From NCBI RefSeq assembly GCF_000021945.1, contig NC_011831.1, positions 2,245,353 to 2,309,352 of the forward strand: a DNA stretch of 64,000 bases, written 5' to 3'. Position 1 is the stretch's first letter, and every line of letters starts with the position of its first letter. The translations under genes and the position numbers were made by a program. Of this stretch, positions 55,950 to 64,000 are shown piece after piece. This DNA is from Chloroflexus aggregans DSM 9485 (GTDB taxonomy: Bacteria > Chloroflexota > Chloroflexia > Chloroflexales > Chloroflexaceae). The notes under the pieces were generated by a model. It searched no databases. It worked only from the letters and a program-made list of their open reading frames with translations, and was not told where the DNA came from.

Positions 55950-58598
55950 CTACCGTTGCACGAGCGGAACGTCGATACGGTAGAGAGGACGGGCTACTAC
56001 CGGAGTAAGCGGGTCGCCAAGCAACAGAAACGTGCGTAGGCTTTCAGGTGCTTCACCGCTCATTGCTAAATTGGTAACGCCGGCAGCGACTAATTGACCA
56101 AGGAGAGGCGGCGATGGTGCGCTCCACAGTTCGGCAACAAAACCGAGCAAAAGTTGGCGATGACCGTAGGCGACGCCAAACCCACTGGAACTCCACGTCG
56201 CGATAGCACCACCAAGCGGGTTCAACACGAGTGCTTCATCGATTGTCGTGCCACGGAACGACGGATGTTGAAACGCACCGGTAAGACACGTCATGCTAAG
56301 TACGACCGGAAACGCCGGTGCATTCCGCAGATCGGTAGCATTATCGACGTTAAGCAGAAATGGATCGGATATGCCGATTTGGGTGAAAGCCCACTGAAAT
56401 TGTAGCCCGTGACCGGCATAGACCAGTAAGCCGGCTCCTTGATTAAAAGCAGTAAAGGCCTGCTCACGCGCGAGCACGGCATCGGTAATACGACCCGCCG
56501 AGCCGGTTGGGTCGTAGTAGACGCGGCTAAAACTGGTGTGTAATGGCTGATAAGCGACAGCTTCATCAAGCAACGCGGCAAAATCGCCGCTTGTATCAGG
56601 ATTATCGGCCAGATACACGGCGTGACGTTGCCAAACCCCACGGCTCTGTTCATAGATAAGTAGTTTGTTCACCAGATCGCGCAATTCGGTGACCGATTTG
56701 ACCGGTAGGCGTCCGATCCAGAGATCAGGCTGAAAGAAGCTCTCGCCGGTAGGGTCATCACCGTCGAGCTGGGCAAAACAGGTCTCGCATGCCGTCTCAC
56801 CGAGCCACGGGTCGACCGTAGCTAAGTAGGGTGGAATGAAATTGGGCCAACCACGACCAAGATAATTACGTGGGTCAGATGTCCCATCGCCGATTAAAAT
56901 AACAGCCTCAGGTCGTGTTGACCAGGTTGTGGCAGCATAGCGCAAAAACTGACGAATGGCATACGGTTCTGGTTCACCCCCACTCCAACCGGCGTAAATA
57001 TCTTCAACGGCGATGGCAATCGGCGACCAACCCTGTTCCTGTCGGTGAGCAAGTAACGGATCGAGTTCACTCAGGAACGCGCGCGGTGCGATATAAATGG
57101 CACGGGCAGCGCGTGGTGTCGCCAGATCGATCGGTTGATGACGCGCAATCGTTGGTGCGTGCAGCGTCGTTGTGCCTGTGACCAGATAGCGACGCGGTGT
57201 AGGCGAATCATCGGCGAATGAGCTGCTGCTAAACGTCAAGCGCACCGGTTGCATCGGATCGGTAATATCGTAGACAGCAGTGCCGGTAGAGACACCGGTG
57301 ATTGGGTAAGCGAAGCGACCGGCCTGGCCGTTGAAAATGGCTCCGGTCGATGAAAAATCGGCTTGAGCCGGAGCGATGAAGAAGATGCGGTCGAGATATA
57401 TGCGGTCAATGCCGGTGATAGGATCGAGGGTCAAAGTGAGTTCGCGGGTTGGACTCGGTAAGGACACCGTTGCGCGATGCGAGCCAGCGCCGTTCCATGT
57501 CACCGTCGTCTCCCACCCTGTCGCGGTAGAGATGCGTAATCGGTGATTACCGTTATGTTTCACCAGCGTTGCCAACTCAAAGGTAAGGCTCATTGAGTCG
57601 GTGGGCGCCAACGGTAGGGCAGTTGCGAACGTCACTGTAGTGCTGATCGGCGAACCTGCAGCAGCGTCGATCTGACGGCTAAAAAAGTGATCGCCATCGA
57701 ACCCGGGTAATGTCGACTCATAGATAGTTGGAGAATCTGACGGCCAAACACCACTGATGCTGATAGCAGCCGGTTGATCTCCGGTTTGGATTTGGGCAGC
57801 GCGGGCGGACATAAGAGTAGTTGACTCCGTTTCCACGGTCAGCCAATAGCGATCGGTAGCCGACCAGCGATCACCCGGTGGTGGTGCGTAGAAACGAAGA
57901 GCGGTGATCGTGGAGCCACTGATAACAGGTTCTAGTGGGAAGACCTGCCCATTACGCTGAAGTCGCAATCGGTTGAGGGGAATGCTCTGAACGTCCAACC
58001 CAAGGTCGCGTAACACAGCCGCGTCGAGCTGTTGGATACCCTCCTTAGCCACATCAATCGTCCATGCCTGACGAGCGGCGAGCGGATCAGGAGATGGCAC
58101 ACCGGCAAGTTGTGGCGATGGCCTGGTCGTTGGCGGTGTCAGTGATGCACCGGCAATAAATGCTGTCAATCGCAGTGCTTGACGCGGCCCGGTATCGGCA
58201 AGATAACGGGGAGCAATCTCGTAAAGGGCTATCCGTACTCCGCGCTGGTATCCTTCGCTCACCAGACGTAATGGTGATTGGGGTACTGTAGGCAAGAATT
58301 GGGGCAAGGGTGGGTAGGTCTCACCGGCGAACGTTTGCACCGGTAGGGCGGGTGAAGGTAACGGTTCGCGCAACGGTTGATCGGTCACAGAACGCAGGAT
58401 AGGTGTCGCCGATGTATCGGCTGATAGGTACAACCAGAAACGTTGTGGAGTGGACTGTTCGGAACCAACCCAGACGACTTCAATCCCGTTGGCAGAGGGA
58501 TGGAAGGTAAGCTGTACTGAAGGCTGCGCCGAAGTGATCGGCGCAGCTCCGGTGAGTATGGCGGCAAGGGTGAGCCAGTAGAGCAGAAAACGTCGCAT
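55950..58598 (-). CDS. Secreted C25 (gingipain-type) cysteine peptidase
   Basis: 882 residues. Signal peptide about 1-24 (ending ITSAQ). N-terminal Ig-like and jelly-roll regions (about 30-460). The C25 caspase-like domain starts at about 490 (RAIYIAPRAFLSELDPLLAHRQEQGW), with VILIGDGTSDPRNYLG, catalytic His in LLVYAGHGLQFQW and catalytic Cys in VLSMTCLTGAF. The C-terminus lacks a T9SS tail and instead ends YRIDVPLVQR, matching the end of the giant DUF11 protein encoded upstream. It is the last gene of a three-gene leftward cluster, 12 bp after the Pro/Thr-repeat gene. Substrates unknown; processing of the co-encoded surface proteins is a reasonable guess. Confidence 0.88.
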   Translation of the reverse strand: MRRFLLYWLTLAAILTGAAPITSAQPSVQLTFHPSANGIEVVWVGSEQSTPQRFWLYLSADTSATPILRSVTDQPLREPLPSPALPVQTFAGETYPPLPQFLPTVPQSPLRLVSEGYQRGVRIALYEIAPRYLADTGPRQALRLTAFIAGASLTPPTTRPSPQLAGVPSPDPLAARQAWTIDVAKEGIQQLDAAVLRDLGLDVQSIPLNRLRLQRNGQVFPLEPVISGSTITALRFYAPPPGDRWSATDRYWLTVETESTTLMSARAAQIQTGDQPAAISISGVWPSDSPTIYESTLPGFDGDHFFSRQIDAAAGSPISTTVTFATALPLAPTDSMSLTFELATLVKHNGNHRLRISTATGWETTVTWNGAGSHRATVSLPSPTRELTLTLDPITGIDRIYLDRIFFIAPAQADFSSTGAIFNGQAGRFAYPITGVSTGTAVYDITDPMQPVRLTFSSSSFADDSPTPRRYLVTGTTTLHAPTIARHQPIDLATPRAARAIYIAPRAFLSELDPLLAHRQEQGWSPIAIAVEDIYAGWSGGEPEPYAIRQFLRYAATTWSTRPEAVILIGDGTSDPRNYLGRGWPNFIPPYLATVDPWLGETACETCFAQLDGDDPTGESFFQPDLWIGRLPVKSVTELRDLVNKLLIYEQSRGVWQRHAVYLADNPDTSGDFAALLDEAVAYQPLHTSFSRVYYDPTGSAGRITDAVLAREQAFTAFNQGAGLLVYAGHGLQFQWAFTQIGISDPFLLNVDNATDLRNAPAFPVVLSMTCLTGAFQHPSFRGTTIDEALVLNPLGGAIATWSSSGFGVAYGHRQLLLGFVAELWSAPSPPLLGQLVAAGVTNLAMSGEAPESLRTFLLLGDPLTPVVARPLYRIDVPLVQR

Positions 58599-58610
58599 AA
58601 GTACACACTT

Positions 58611-59933
58611 TTACAAAGACGAGCGACGTCGCAACAGGGTTCCCATTCCAATCGCGAGTAAGGCCAATCCGATCAAGGCGAACAGCGGTCGAACAGGATA
58701 GCCGGCCGTTAACGGCAGGGTTGCCGGCGGTGGCGAGTTTATCGTCGCACTACTCGTGTTGTTATCGGTCGTTATCTCGCTGCTACTCGTGCGCGCAGTA
58801 GCGAGGTTGCGGTTGTCTGGAGGCATGGGAAGAGCCGTCACTGCTGCGCGAATGGTGATGGTCACCGTCTCGCCGGGGGCGAGGGTGGGGATGGTGACTC
58901 GGACTTGATTGCCGACCGTCTGCACCGTCCCGGTCGAGGCACTTGCTTCGATCAGCCGCAGGAACGGCGGTAAGGGGTCATCAACGGTCACATCAACCGC
59001 CGGCGCGCTGCCACGATTGCTGAGGGTCAGGGTATAGACCACCGCATCGCCGACTTGGGCCACACTCGGCGCGACGGATTTGGCTAACACAAGGTCGGGG
59101 AGTGGCGGCACAATCGTCGCACTACTCGTGTTGTTATCGGTCGTTATCTCGCTGCTACTCGTGCGCGCAGTAGCGAGGTTGCGGTTGTCTGGAGGCATGG
59201 GAAGAGCCGTCACTGCTGCGCGAATGGTGATGGTCACCGTCTCGCCGGGGGCGAGGGTGGGGATGGTGACTCGGACTTGATTGCCGACCGTCTGCACCGT
59301 CCCGGTCGAGGCACTTGCTTCGATCAGCCGCAGGAACGGCGGTAAGGGGTCTTCCACCATAACATCAAAAGCCGGCACGCCGCCGCTATTGCTGAGGGTC
59401 AGGGTATAGACCACCGCATCGCCAACTTGGGCCACACTCGGCACAACGGATTTGGTTAGCACGAGGTCGGGGAGTGCGCCAGGAGAATCTGGTGGTGGGA
59501 TGACCGGCGTGTTGGTCGGCGGCACCACCGGCGTGTTGGTCGGCGGCACCACCGGCGTGTTGGTCGGCGGCACCACCGGCGTGTTGGTCGGCGGCACCAC
59601 CGGTGTGTTGGTCGGCGGCACCACCGGTGTGTTGGTCGGCGGCACCACCGGTGTGTTGGTCGGCGGCACCACCGGTGTGTTGGTCGGCGGCACCACCGGT
59701 GTGTTGGTCGGCGGCACCACCGGCGTGTTGGTCGGCGGCACCACCGGCGTGTTGGTCGGCGGCACCACCGGTGTGTTGGTCGGTGTGCGTGTTGGTGGTT
59801 CAGCCGTGCTTGTTTCAGTAATGCTTAACGGCGGTGCTGCATCGACCATGACCGGCGATGTTGACAACAGTGCAGCCACGAAAAGAAAGCCGCCTAGGAT
59901 AATGGGAATAATGCGCCAGATCGTATCTCTCAT
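58611..59933 (-). CDS. Surface protein: Pro/Thr repeat, two DUF11 domains, LPxTG-like tail
   Basis: 440 residues. Signal peptide about 1-32. Residues about 45-145 are a stalk with repeats of VVPPTNTP. Two DUF11 domains follow, beginning LPDLVLTKSVVPSVAQVGDAV and LPDLVLAKSVAPSVAQVGDAV; their DNA is identical over 239 bp (58741-58979 and 59113-59351). The tail PATLPLTAGYPVRP, then a helix (FALIGLALLAIGMG) and RRRSSL, looks like a sortase-type sorting signal with LPLTAG. A sortase gene is not in the window. Starts 15 bp after the giant DUF11 gene and ends 12 bp before the C25 peptidase gene. Confidence 0.88.
   Translation of the reverse strand: MRDTIWRIIPIILGGFLFVAALLSTSPVMVDAAPPLSITETSTAEPPTRTPTNTPVVPPTNTPVVPPTNTPVVPPTNTPVVPPTNTPVVPPTNTPVVPPTNTPVVPPTNTPVVPPTNTPVVPPTNTPVVPPTNTPVVPPTNTPVIPPPDSPGALPDLVLTKSVVPSVAQVGDAVVYTLTLSNSGGVPAFDVMVEDPLPPFLRLIEASASTGTVQTVGNQVRVTIPTLAPGETVTITIRAAVTALPMPPDNRNLATARTSSSEITTDNNTSSATIVPPLPDLVLAKSVAPSVAQVGDAVVYTLTLSNRGSAPAVDVTVDDPLPPFLRLIEASASTGTVQTVGNQVRVTIPTLAPGETVTITIRAAVTALPMPPDNRNLATARTSSSEITTDNNTSSATINSPPPATLPLTAGYPVRPLFALIGLALLAIGMGTLLRRRSSL
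58741..59351. repeat. 239-bp perfect direct repeat in DUF11 domains
   Basis: Bases 58741-58979 recur at 59113-59351, displacement 372 bp, without a difference I could find. Adjacent DUF11 sequence differs (for example the inner parts near 58981-59110 against 59352-59480). Confidence 0.85.
59509..59796. repeat. 24-bp tandem repeat encoding VVPPTNTP
   Basis: The unit GTGTTGGTCGGCGGCACCAC plus CGGC or CGGT occurs eleven times in full with a 24-bp period; GTGTTGGT itself occurs twelve times from 59509 to 59780. The only variation is C/T in one position. It lies wholly in frame in the stalk of the surface protein. Confidence 0.95.
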
Positions 59934-59948
59934 AACAAATGTGACTCC

Positions 59949-62900
59949 CTATCGCCCGATCAGCGGAATGAAGTATCGGTACTGTTGGCTTATAGTACCA
60001 CGCGGCTGTAACGGACCATATTCGTGGAAGGTACCATTTGTCTCAATTTCGACCAGCCAATACGAGTACGCGACACCGTTCACCGCAGTGCGATCACTAA
60101 ACCGATAAGTAGCACCGCTACCCATACTACCCTGCGCCGGAATGGGGATAGGGGTGAGTAACTGTGCTTTCTCACGTCCACCAATTGAACGATAGATGAG
60201 AAAACCACGTGTATTCACTTCTGCGCCGGTAGCCCAGACAATATCCCAGCCTTGATCGGTAGCGACGAGCCGAAACTCGGTCAGCACAATAGCCGTGGGC
60301 GGTGATTCAGGCGGTGGCGTGCTGAGGCGAGTTGGATCGTCAGGTGTCGTGGTGGTTGGGTCATCACTTGGTGTGGTTGGCACATTGGCACCGCTTGCCG
60401 TTGCTTGATTGACGATTGCGGTGACAGTAGCCGGTAATGGTGTATTGACTTGCACACGGAAAGTGACGGTGAGACTGGCGTTCACATCAAGTGATGCGAG
60501 GGTGACTCGTACAGAGGTATCACCAACGTTATTCCCTTGAGCAACAATAGCCGGTGGTGTGGCCGTCACGCTACCGGTGATCAGGGTCGTATTGACATCA
60601 GGCGTATCGGCGACCACGAGTTGTAGGGCTACTTCGGGACCGGTGTTGGTTAGAATCAAGGTGTACTCGATCACATCACCGGCACCTGCCAGGCCATCGT
60701 TATTCCCATCGGCAACGATGGTAGCCCGCTTCGTAAGAAGCACGGCTGTGTTACCAGGGATGCTGGTTGCATCACTCGCCGTCACCGGCGGGCGAGGTTG
60801 CCCGGCGCTGTCGGTGTAGGAGAGCGTGGCCGTATTGGTCAGGGTGGCCGTCCCACCGGCAGTGACCAGCACCGTCACCGTGACGCTGCCGCTCGCGCCA
60901 GACGCCACCGGGTTGCTCAAGGTGAAGGTGACGGTGCCACTGCTTTCACTACAACTACCGAGCGAACCGGCATTGCAGCTTTGGAACGAGACACCGCCGG
61001 GGAGCGTATCGGTCAGCGTTACATTGTGAGCAGCCCCAGCGCCGGTGTTGGTAAAGGTGAGGGTATAGGTCAACGTCTGGCCGGGCGCGGTGACCGTCAC
61101 GCCATCGCTCTTGCTCAACACCATCTGCGGTTGGGGTGGCACCGTGGTCTCATCACTCGCCGTCACCGACGGGCGCGGTTGGTTGGCGCTGTCGGTGTAG
61201 GAGAGCGTGGCCGTATTGGTTAGGGTGGCCGGCCCACCGGCCGTGACCAGCACCGTCACCGTGACGCTGCCGCTCGCCCCGGACGCCACCGGGTTGGTGA
61301 GCGTAAAGGTCACCACGCCGCCGCTCGCGCTGCACGAGCCGGCGAGACTGCCCACCGAGCAGCTCTGATAACTCACCCCGCCGGGAAGCGTATCGGTCAG
61401 CGTCACATTGTGCGCAGCCCCAGCGCCGGTGTTGGTAAAGGTGAGGATATAGGTCAACGTCTGACCGGGTGCGGTGACCGTCACGCCATCGCTCTTGCTC
61501 AACACCATCTGCGGTTGGGGTGGCACCGTGGTCTCATCACTCGCCGTCACCGACGGGCGCGGTTGGTTGGCGCTGTCGGTGTAGGAGAGCGTGGCCGTAT
61601 TGGTTAGGGTGGCCGGCCCACCGGCCGTGACCAGCACCGTCACCGTGACGCTGCCGCTCGCCCCGGACGCCACCGGGTTGGTGAGCGTAAAGGTCACCAC
61701 GCCGCCGCTCGCGCTGCACGAGCCGGCGAGACTGCCCACCGAGCAGCTCTGATAACTCACCCCGACGGGAAGCGTATCGGTCAGCGTCACATTGTGAGCA
61801 GCCCCAGCGCCGGTGTTGGTAAAGGTGAGGGTATAGGTCAACGTCTGGCCGGGCGCGGTAACGGTTGTGCCGTCGCTCTTGCTGAGTGCCAAGAGGGGTT
61901 GGGGCGGGATGGTGTCGGTGTCACTGGCCAAGACGGGTGGGTACGGATTATTGAGCTGATCTTTATACGAGAGCGTCGCTGTATTGGTAATGGTTCCACT
62001 TGCCCCAGAATTAACGTTTACCGTTACCGATACTGTACCACTGGCACCGGCGACAACCGGATTGGTCAAGGTGAAGGTGACGGTACCACTGCTTTCACTA
62101 CAGCTACCGGCGAGTGTTCCCGTAGAGCAGGAAACAAAAGTTGTTCCTGTTGGCAACGTATCGGTAATCACCACATTGAACGCAGCACCGGGAGAAGATG
62201 TGGTATTGCTTGTGTTGGTAAAGGTGAGGGTATAGGTCAGGGTCTGGCCGGGCGCGGTAACTGTCACGCCGTCGCTCTTGCTCAGGGTCATCTGAGGTGT
62301 TGGGGGTTGGGTTAGAAACCCTATTACACCGGTCTGACCTTCTTGAATAAACTGATTGTTGCCGTTGACACAAGTGACAATTCGCCACCAACCCGTTTCT
62401 GGATTCAGAATCGTATCGCCAACGCGAGTTGCAGTGGTACTACCATTCCACACCGCATTGCCGGATACGGTACCGGAGGTTCCACCACTCAGGCCATCAG
62501 GATAGTAGGTTTCACTCGGTGCGTAGTAGCGAACGCGGACATTACCATCCAAGTCGAAGTTGTGAAACGTCACGCTGGTTTGGCCGGGTGCGATATATTC
62601 ATATAAGGTTATGCAAGCCGGATTAGCATTATCATGCTGAAATGTGATTGCTGAAATGCCGATCAACAATTCATCGCCGGTACCCACGGTACCATCGGGG
62701 TTATCGTAGTTTGGAGGGGGGGTGTTGTTTGGATCGCTATCATCGTCCGTTCCAAACCGTAACCGCCAGCTATTATCGGCAGTACCGCCAGTTTGGGTGC
62801 GCAGAATGTAGGCACCACACGCCACCGGAGCCGAAATGGTATACAGGCGTGTCCATTGTGGTGGAACAATCGAGTTAGAATTATACGTCTGTGTCTGTAA

Positions 62901-63305
62901 TGAACTACTGGCTCCCGGAGCCGGCTGGGTTGGCGGATTAAGTGATGTGCCCGGAGCATAGATTTCAAAGGTTGTAGTGCCAATTGTAGAAATTTCATCG
63001 CTCACCCCGCCCCCGCTAGTGCTGTTTAAGTCAGGATGGAACAGGTCAATATGCACGGGATTGCTGGGATTCCATCCACAGGGTACATGCAAGGTGATGT
63101 AGTGATAACCGTTACCGGCACCGGCACTGTTGTTGGTGTACCAATCGCCGATGTTCAAACCTCGAGTGGGGCTAGAGGTTTGCAAATACATCACTGAACC
63201 GCTTGGTGGGAGTTCAACGGCGTTAGCAACCTGGTTGGTAAGCAGAGGTAAAGCTAGGACAACTGCCCAGATGAGTAGTAGTGTGAAGGTGATACGTCGT
63301 CGCAT
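59949..63305 (-). CDS. Giant secreted protein with DUF11 repeats
   Basis: 1118 residues. Signal peptide about 1-28 (ending VANAVE). Residues about 30-330 are a unique beta-rich region. From about 335, four DUF11 domains follow (each MxLSKSDGxTVTAPGQTLTY to TATLSYxD), then a fifth, divergent DUF11-like domain (about 860-1000, TKRATIVADGNNDGLAGAGD). The C-terminal module (about 1015-1118, FRLVATDQGWDIVWATGAEV, GFLIYRS) is a common beta module of secreted proteins. The protein ends YRYFIPLIGR. It is the first gene of the cluster with the LPxTG-like protein and C25 protease. Probably a cell-surface fibre or adhesin. Confidence 0.88.
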   Translation of the reverse strand: MRRRITFTLLLIWAVVLALPLLTNQVANAVELPPSGSVMYLQTSSPTRGLNIGDWYTNNSAGAGNGYHYITLHVPCGWNPSNPVHIDLFHPDLNSTSGGGVSDEISTIGTTTFEIYAPGTSLNPPTQPAPGASSSLQTQTYNSNSIVPPQWTRLYTISAPVACGAYILRTQTGGTADNSWRLRFGTDDDSDPNNTPPPNYDNPDGTVGTGDELLIGISAITFQHDNANPACITLYEYIAPGQTSVTFHNFDLDGNVRVRYYAPSETYYPDGLSGGTSGTVSGNAVWNGSTTATRVGDTILNPETGWWRIVTCVNGNNQFIQEGQTGVIGFLTQPPTPQMTLSKSDGVTVTAPGQTLTYTLTFTNTSNTTSSPGAAFNVVITDTLPTGTTFVSCSTGTLAGSCSESSGTVTFTLTNPVVAGASGTVSVTVNVNSGASGTITNTATLSYKDQLNNPYPPVLASDTDTIPPQPLLALSKSDGTTVTAPGQTLTYTLTFTNTGAGAAHNVTLTDTLPVGVSYQSCSVGSLAGSCSASGGVVTFTLTNPVASGASGSVTVTVLVTAGGPATLTNTATLSYTDSANQPRPSVTASDETTVPPQPQMVLSKSDGVTVTAPGQTLTYILTFTNTGAGAAHNVTLTDTLPGGVSYQSCSVGSLAGSCSASGGVVTFTLTNPVASGASGSVTVTVLVTAGGPATLTNTATLSYTDSANQPRPSVTASDETTVPPQPQMVLSKSDGVTVTAPGQTLTYTLTFTNTGAGAAHNVTLTDTLPGGVSFQSCNAGSLGSCSESSGTVTFTLSNPVASGASGSVTVTVLVTAGGTATLTNTATLSYTDSAGQPRPPVTASDATSIPGNTAVLLTKRATIVADGNNDGLAGAGDVIEYTLILTNTGPEVALQLVVADTPDVNTTLITGSVTATPPAIVAQGNNVGDTSVRVTLASLDVNASLTVTFRVQVNTPLPATVTAIVNQATASGANVPTTPSDDPTTTTPDDPTRLSTPPPESPPTAIVLTEFRLVATDQGWDIVWATGAEVNTRGFLIYRSIGGREKAQLLTPIPIPAQGSMGSGATYRFSDRTAVNGVAYSYWLVEIETNGTFHEYGPLQPRGTISQQYRYFIPLIGR
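61088..61789. repeat. 384-bp-period near-identical DUF11 repeat
   Basis: Bases 61088-61405 and 61472-61789 agree almost completely (a C/A change at 61381/61765 and few others), with a displacement of 384 bp, or 128 codons. It spans two successive DUF11 domains of the giant protein; the outer copies are more diverged. Confidence 0.85.
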
Positions 63306-63452
63306 GATGAACTCTTACCTTTTCCCTCAAAAACGATTATTCACCGCCACATATATAGTTGAAGATCGCTAATTTGAAAAGACGTTTAGGATTACATTTG
63401 CATTAAATTGACTTTAGATATTTGTAATCACATCTATTACGGAGTAACTAGA

Positions 63453-64000
63453 GTGCCAACAATTGCCACTCGCCACGGAGCACTTCACTATCTCATTGCC
63501 GGTCAGGGCGCACCGTTTGTTTTAATCCACGGTAATACGTACACAGCAACAACCCAAGTCCGCTTAGCGCAGCGCTTTGCCGATCAATTTACCGTTTATT
63601 CATTCGACTTACTCGGCCATGGTGGTTCAGCGCGCCCACCCGATCTGTTTACAGCGCGCTACTTTCAAATGCAGGGTGAAGCCGTAGCAGATGCTCTCGC
63701 CGGTCTGTTTCATGAGCCAGTTCCCGTGTTTGGGATGAGCGCTGGGGGGATTAGCGCTCTGAATGCCATTTGTATCAGGCCGGATCGCATAGCGGCTTTG
63801 ATCCTCGATGGGGTATTTGCGCGTGTCACCGCTGTAACTTATCAGGCGCACCGGCAAGCAACCGCCAGTATGTCACCAAGTTGGCACCGTTATATGGCCG
63901 GTCAGCATGGCGCCGATTGGTGGCCGATTCTCAATGCGGGCGTCGAGGCTGTCATCGAGCAGCTCGCCGCGCAAGAAGCCCTCGTGACGCCTTGCCTCGA
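63453..64000 (+). CDS. Alpha/beta-hydrolase (3' end outside window)
   Basis: 182 residues visible from GTG 63453, with GGAG nine bases upstream; the frame stays open to the window end. Alpha/beta-hydrolase features: oxyanion region VLIHGNTYT, strand FDLLGHGGSARP, and nucleophile elbow VFGMSAGGISALNA with Ser. The catalytic Asp and His would lie beyond or near the edge. It is divergent from the DUF11 cluster across an AT-rich gap of about 150 bp. Substrate unknown. Confidence 0.85.
   Translation, partial: MPTIATRHGALHYLIAGQGAPFVLIHGNTYTATTQVRLAQRFADQFTVYSFDLLGHGGSARPPDLFTARYFQMQGEAVADALAGLFHEPVPVFGMSAGGISALNAICIRPDRIAALILDGVFARVTAVTYQAHRQATASMSPSWHRYMAGQHGADWWPILNAGVEAVIEQLAAQEALVTPCL

Noticed and set aside
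59509-59796. Possible CRISPR array
   Set aside because: Units follow each other without spacers, are 24 bp long and stay in frame within a coding sequence. No cas genes are present.
59452-60108. 218-residue Gly/Thr/Val repeat frame on the plus strand
   Set aside because: It is the antisense reading of the 24-bp repeat in the surface-protein stalk.
61088-61789. Possible transposon or plasmid-like repeats
   Set aside because: The period is a multiple of three, and the repeat boundaries follow DUF11 domains, so they are protein repeats.

Overview
The window looks like a chromosomal segment of a filamentous anoxygenic phototroph of the genus Chloroflexus (Chloroflexota). The best marker is an auracyanin (3788-4513), a membrane-tethered blue copper protein known from this group. 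It resembles auracyanin B of C. aurantiacus as I remember it, but is not identical, so a sister species such as C. aggregans is plausible. System I cytochrome c biogenesis genes, LysW-type amino-acid kinase and DUF11-rich surface proteins fit the same assignment. There is no prophage, CRISPR array or large genomic island. Mobile DNA is limited to two decayed insertion sequences.

Layout. 1-1432: the 5' part of an HPt-REC-REC-GGDEF protein that runs off the left edge. 1575-3682: a DMT/EamA transporter gene broken twice, by a nonsense codon and by an IS4/IS701-like element (1720-2908) whose 7-bp target duplication is still visible. 3788-8167: auracyanin, a 23S/tRNA uracil methyltransferase, a STAS protein and threonine synthase. 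8493-11930: mltG, aroE, a prepilin peptidase and a nucleotidyltransferase, tightly packed. 11939-18444: purA, argD-like, a methyltransferase, rnhB, two small unknowns and a secreted Ig-like protein. 18474-19441: relic of an IS630-like element. 19543-25270: GAF protein, clpC and a large membrane protein.

25546-32040 is a cytochrome c maturation block: ccmC, a CcmD-like protein, ccmE, ccmF, then two membrane proteins that both begin with a J-like domain lacking the HPD tripeptide. One carries TPR repeats outside the membrane, the other a CcmG/ResA-type thioredoxin. This pair is the most unusual functional module seen. It is followed by an orphan OmpR-type regulator and tRNA-Gly(CCC). 33069-39696 is a complete branched-chain amino-acid/amide ABC importer (livF, G, M, H) with a double-length binding lipoprotein made of two fused copies that share 629 identical bases.

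39967-49459 holds housekeeping genes: a YggS-type PLP protein, tsaD, and a leftward gmk-yqeY-HD phosphodiesterase-glucosaminidase string, then rqcH/NFACT, a seven-iron-type ferredoxin and apaG. 49528-55861 encodes envelope enzymes (S9 peptidase, LCP protein with a zinc-finger head, amidase with SH3) plus LysZ. 55950-63305 is a leftward three-gene surface cluster: a giant DUF11 protein, a Pro/Thr-repeat DUF11 protein with an LPxTG-like tail, and a gingipain-type C25 protease. The first and last share the carboxy-terminal pattern YRxx[IV]PL[IV]xR. An alpha/beta hydrolase runs off the right edge.

Recurring themes are internal repeats kept identical at DNA level in three genes (37252-39696, 58611-59933, 59949-63305), and an extended -10 promoter element of the form TGG-TATGAT upstream of several genes. 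All functional calls come from reading sequence and family knowledge; no database search was possible.
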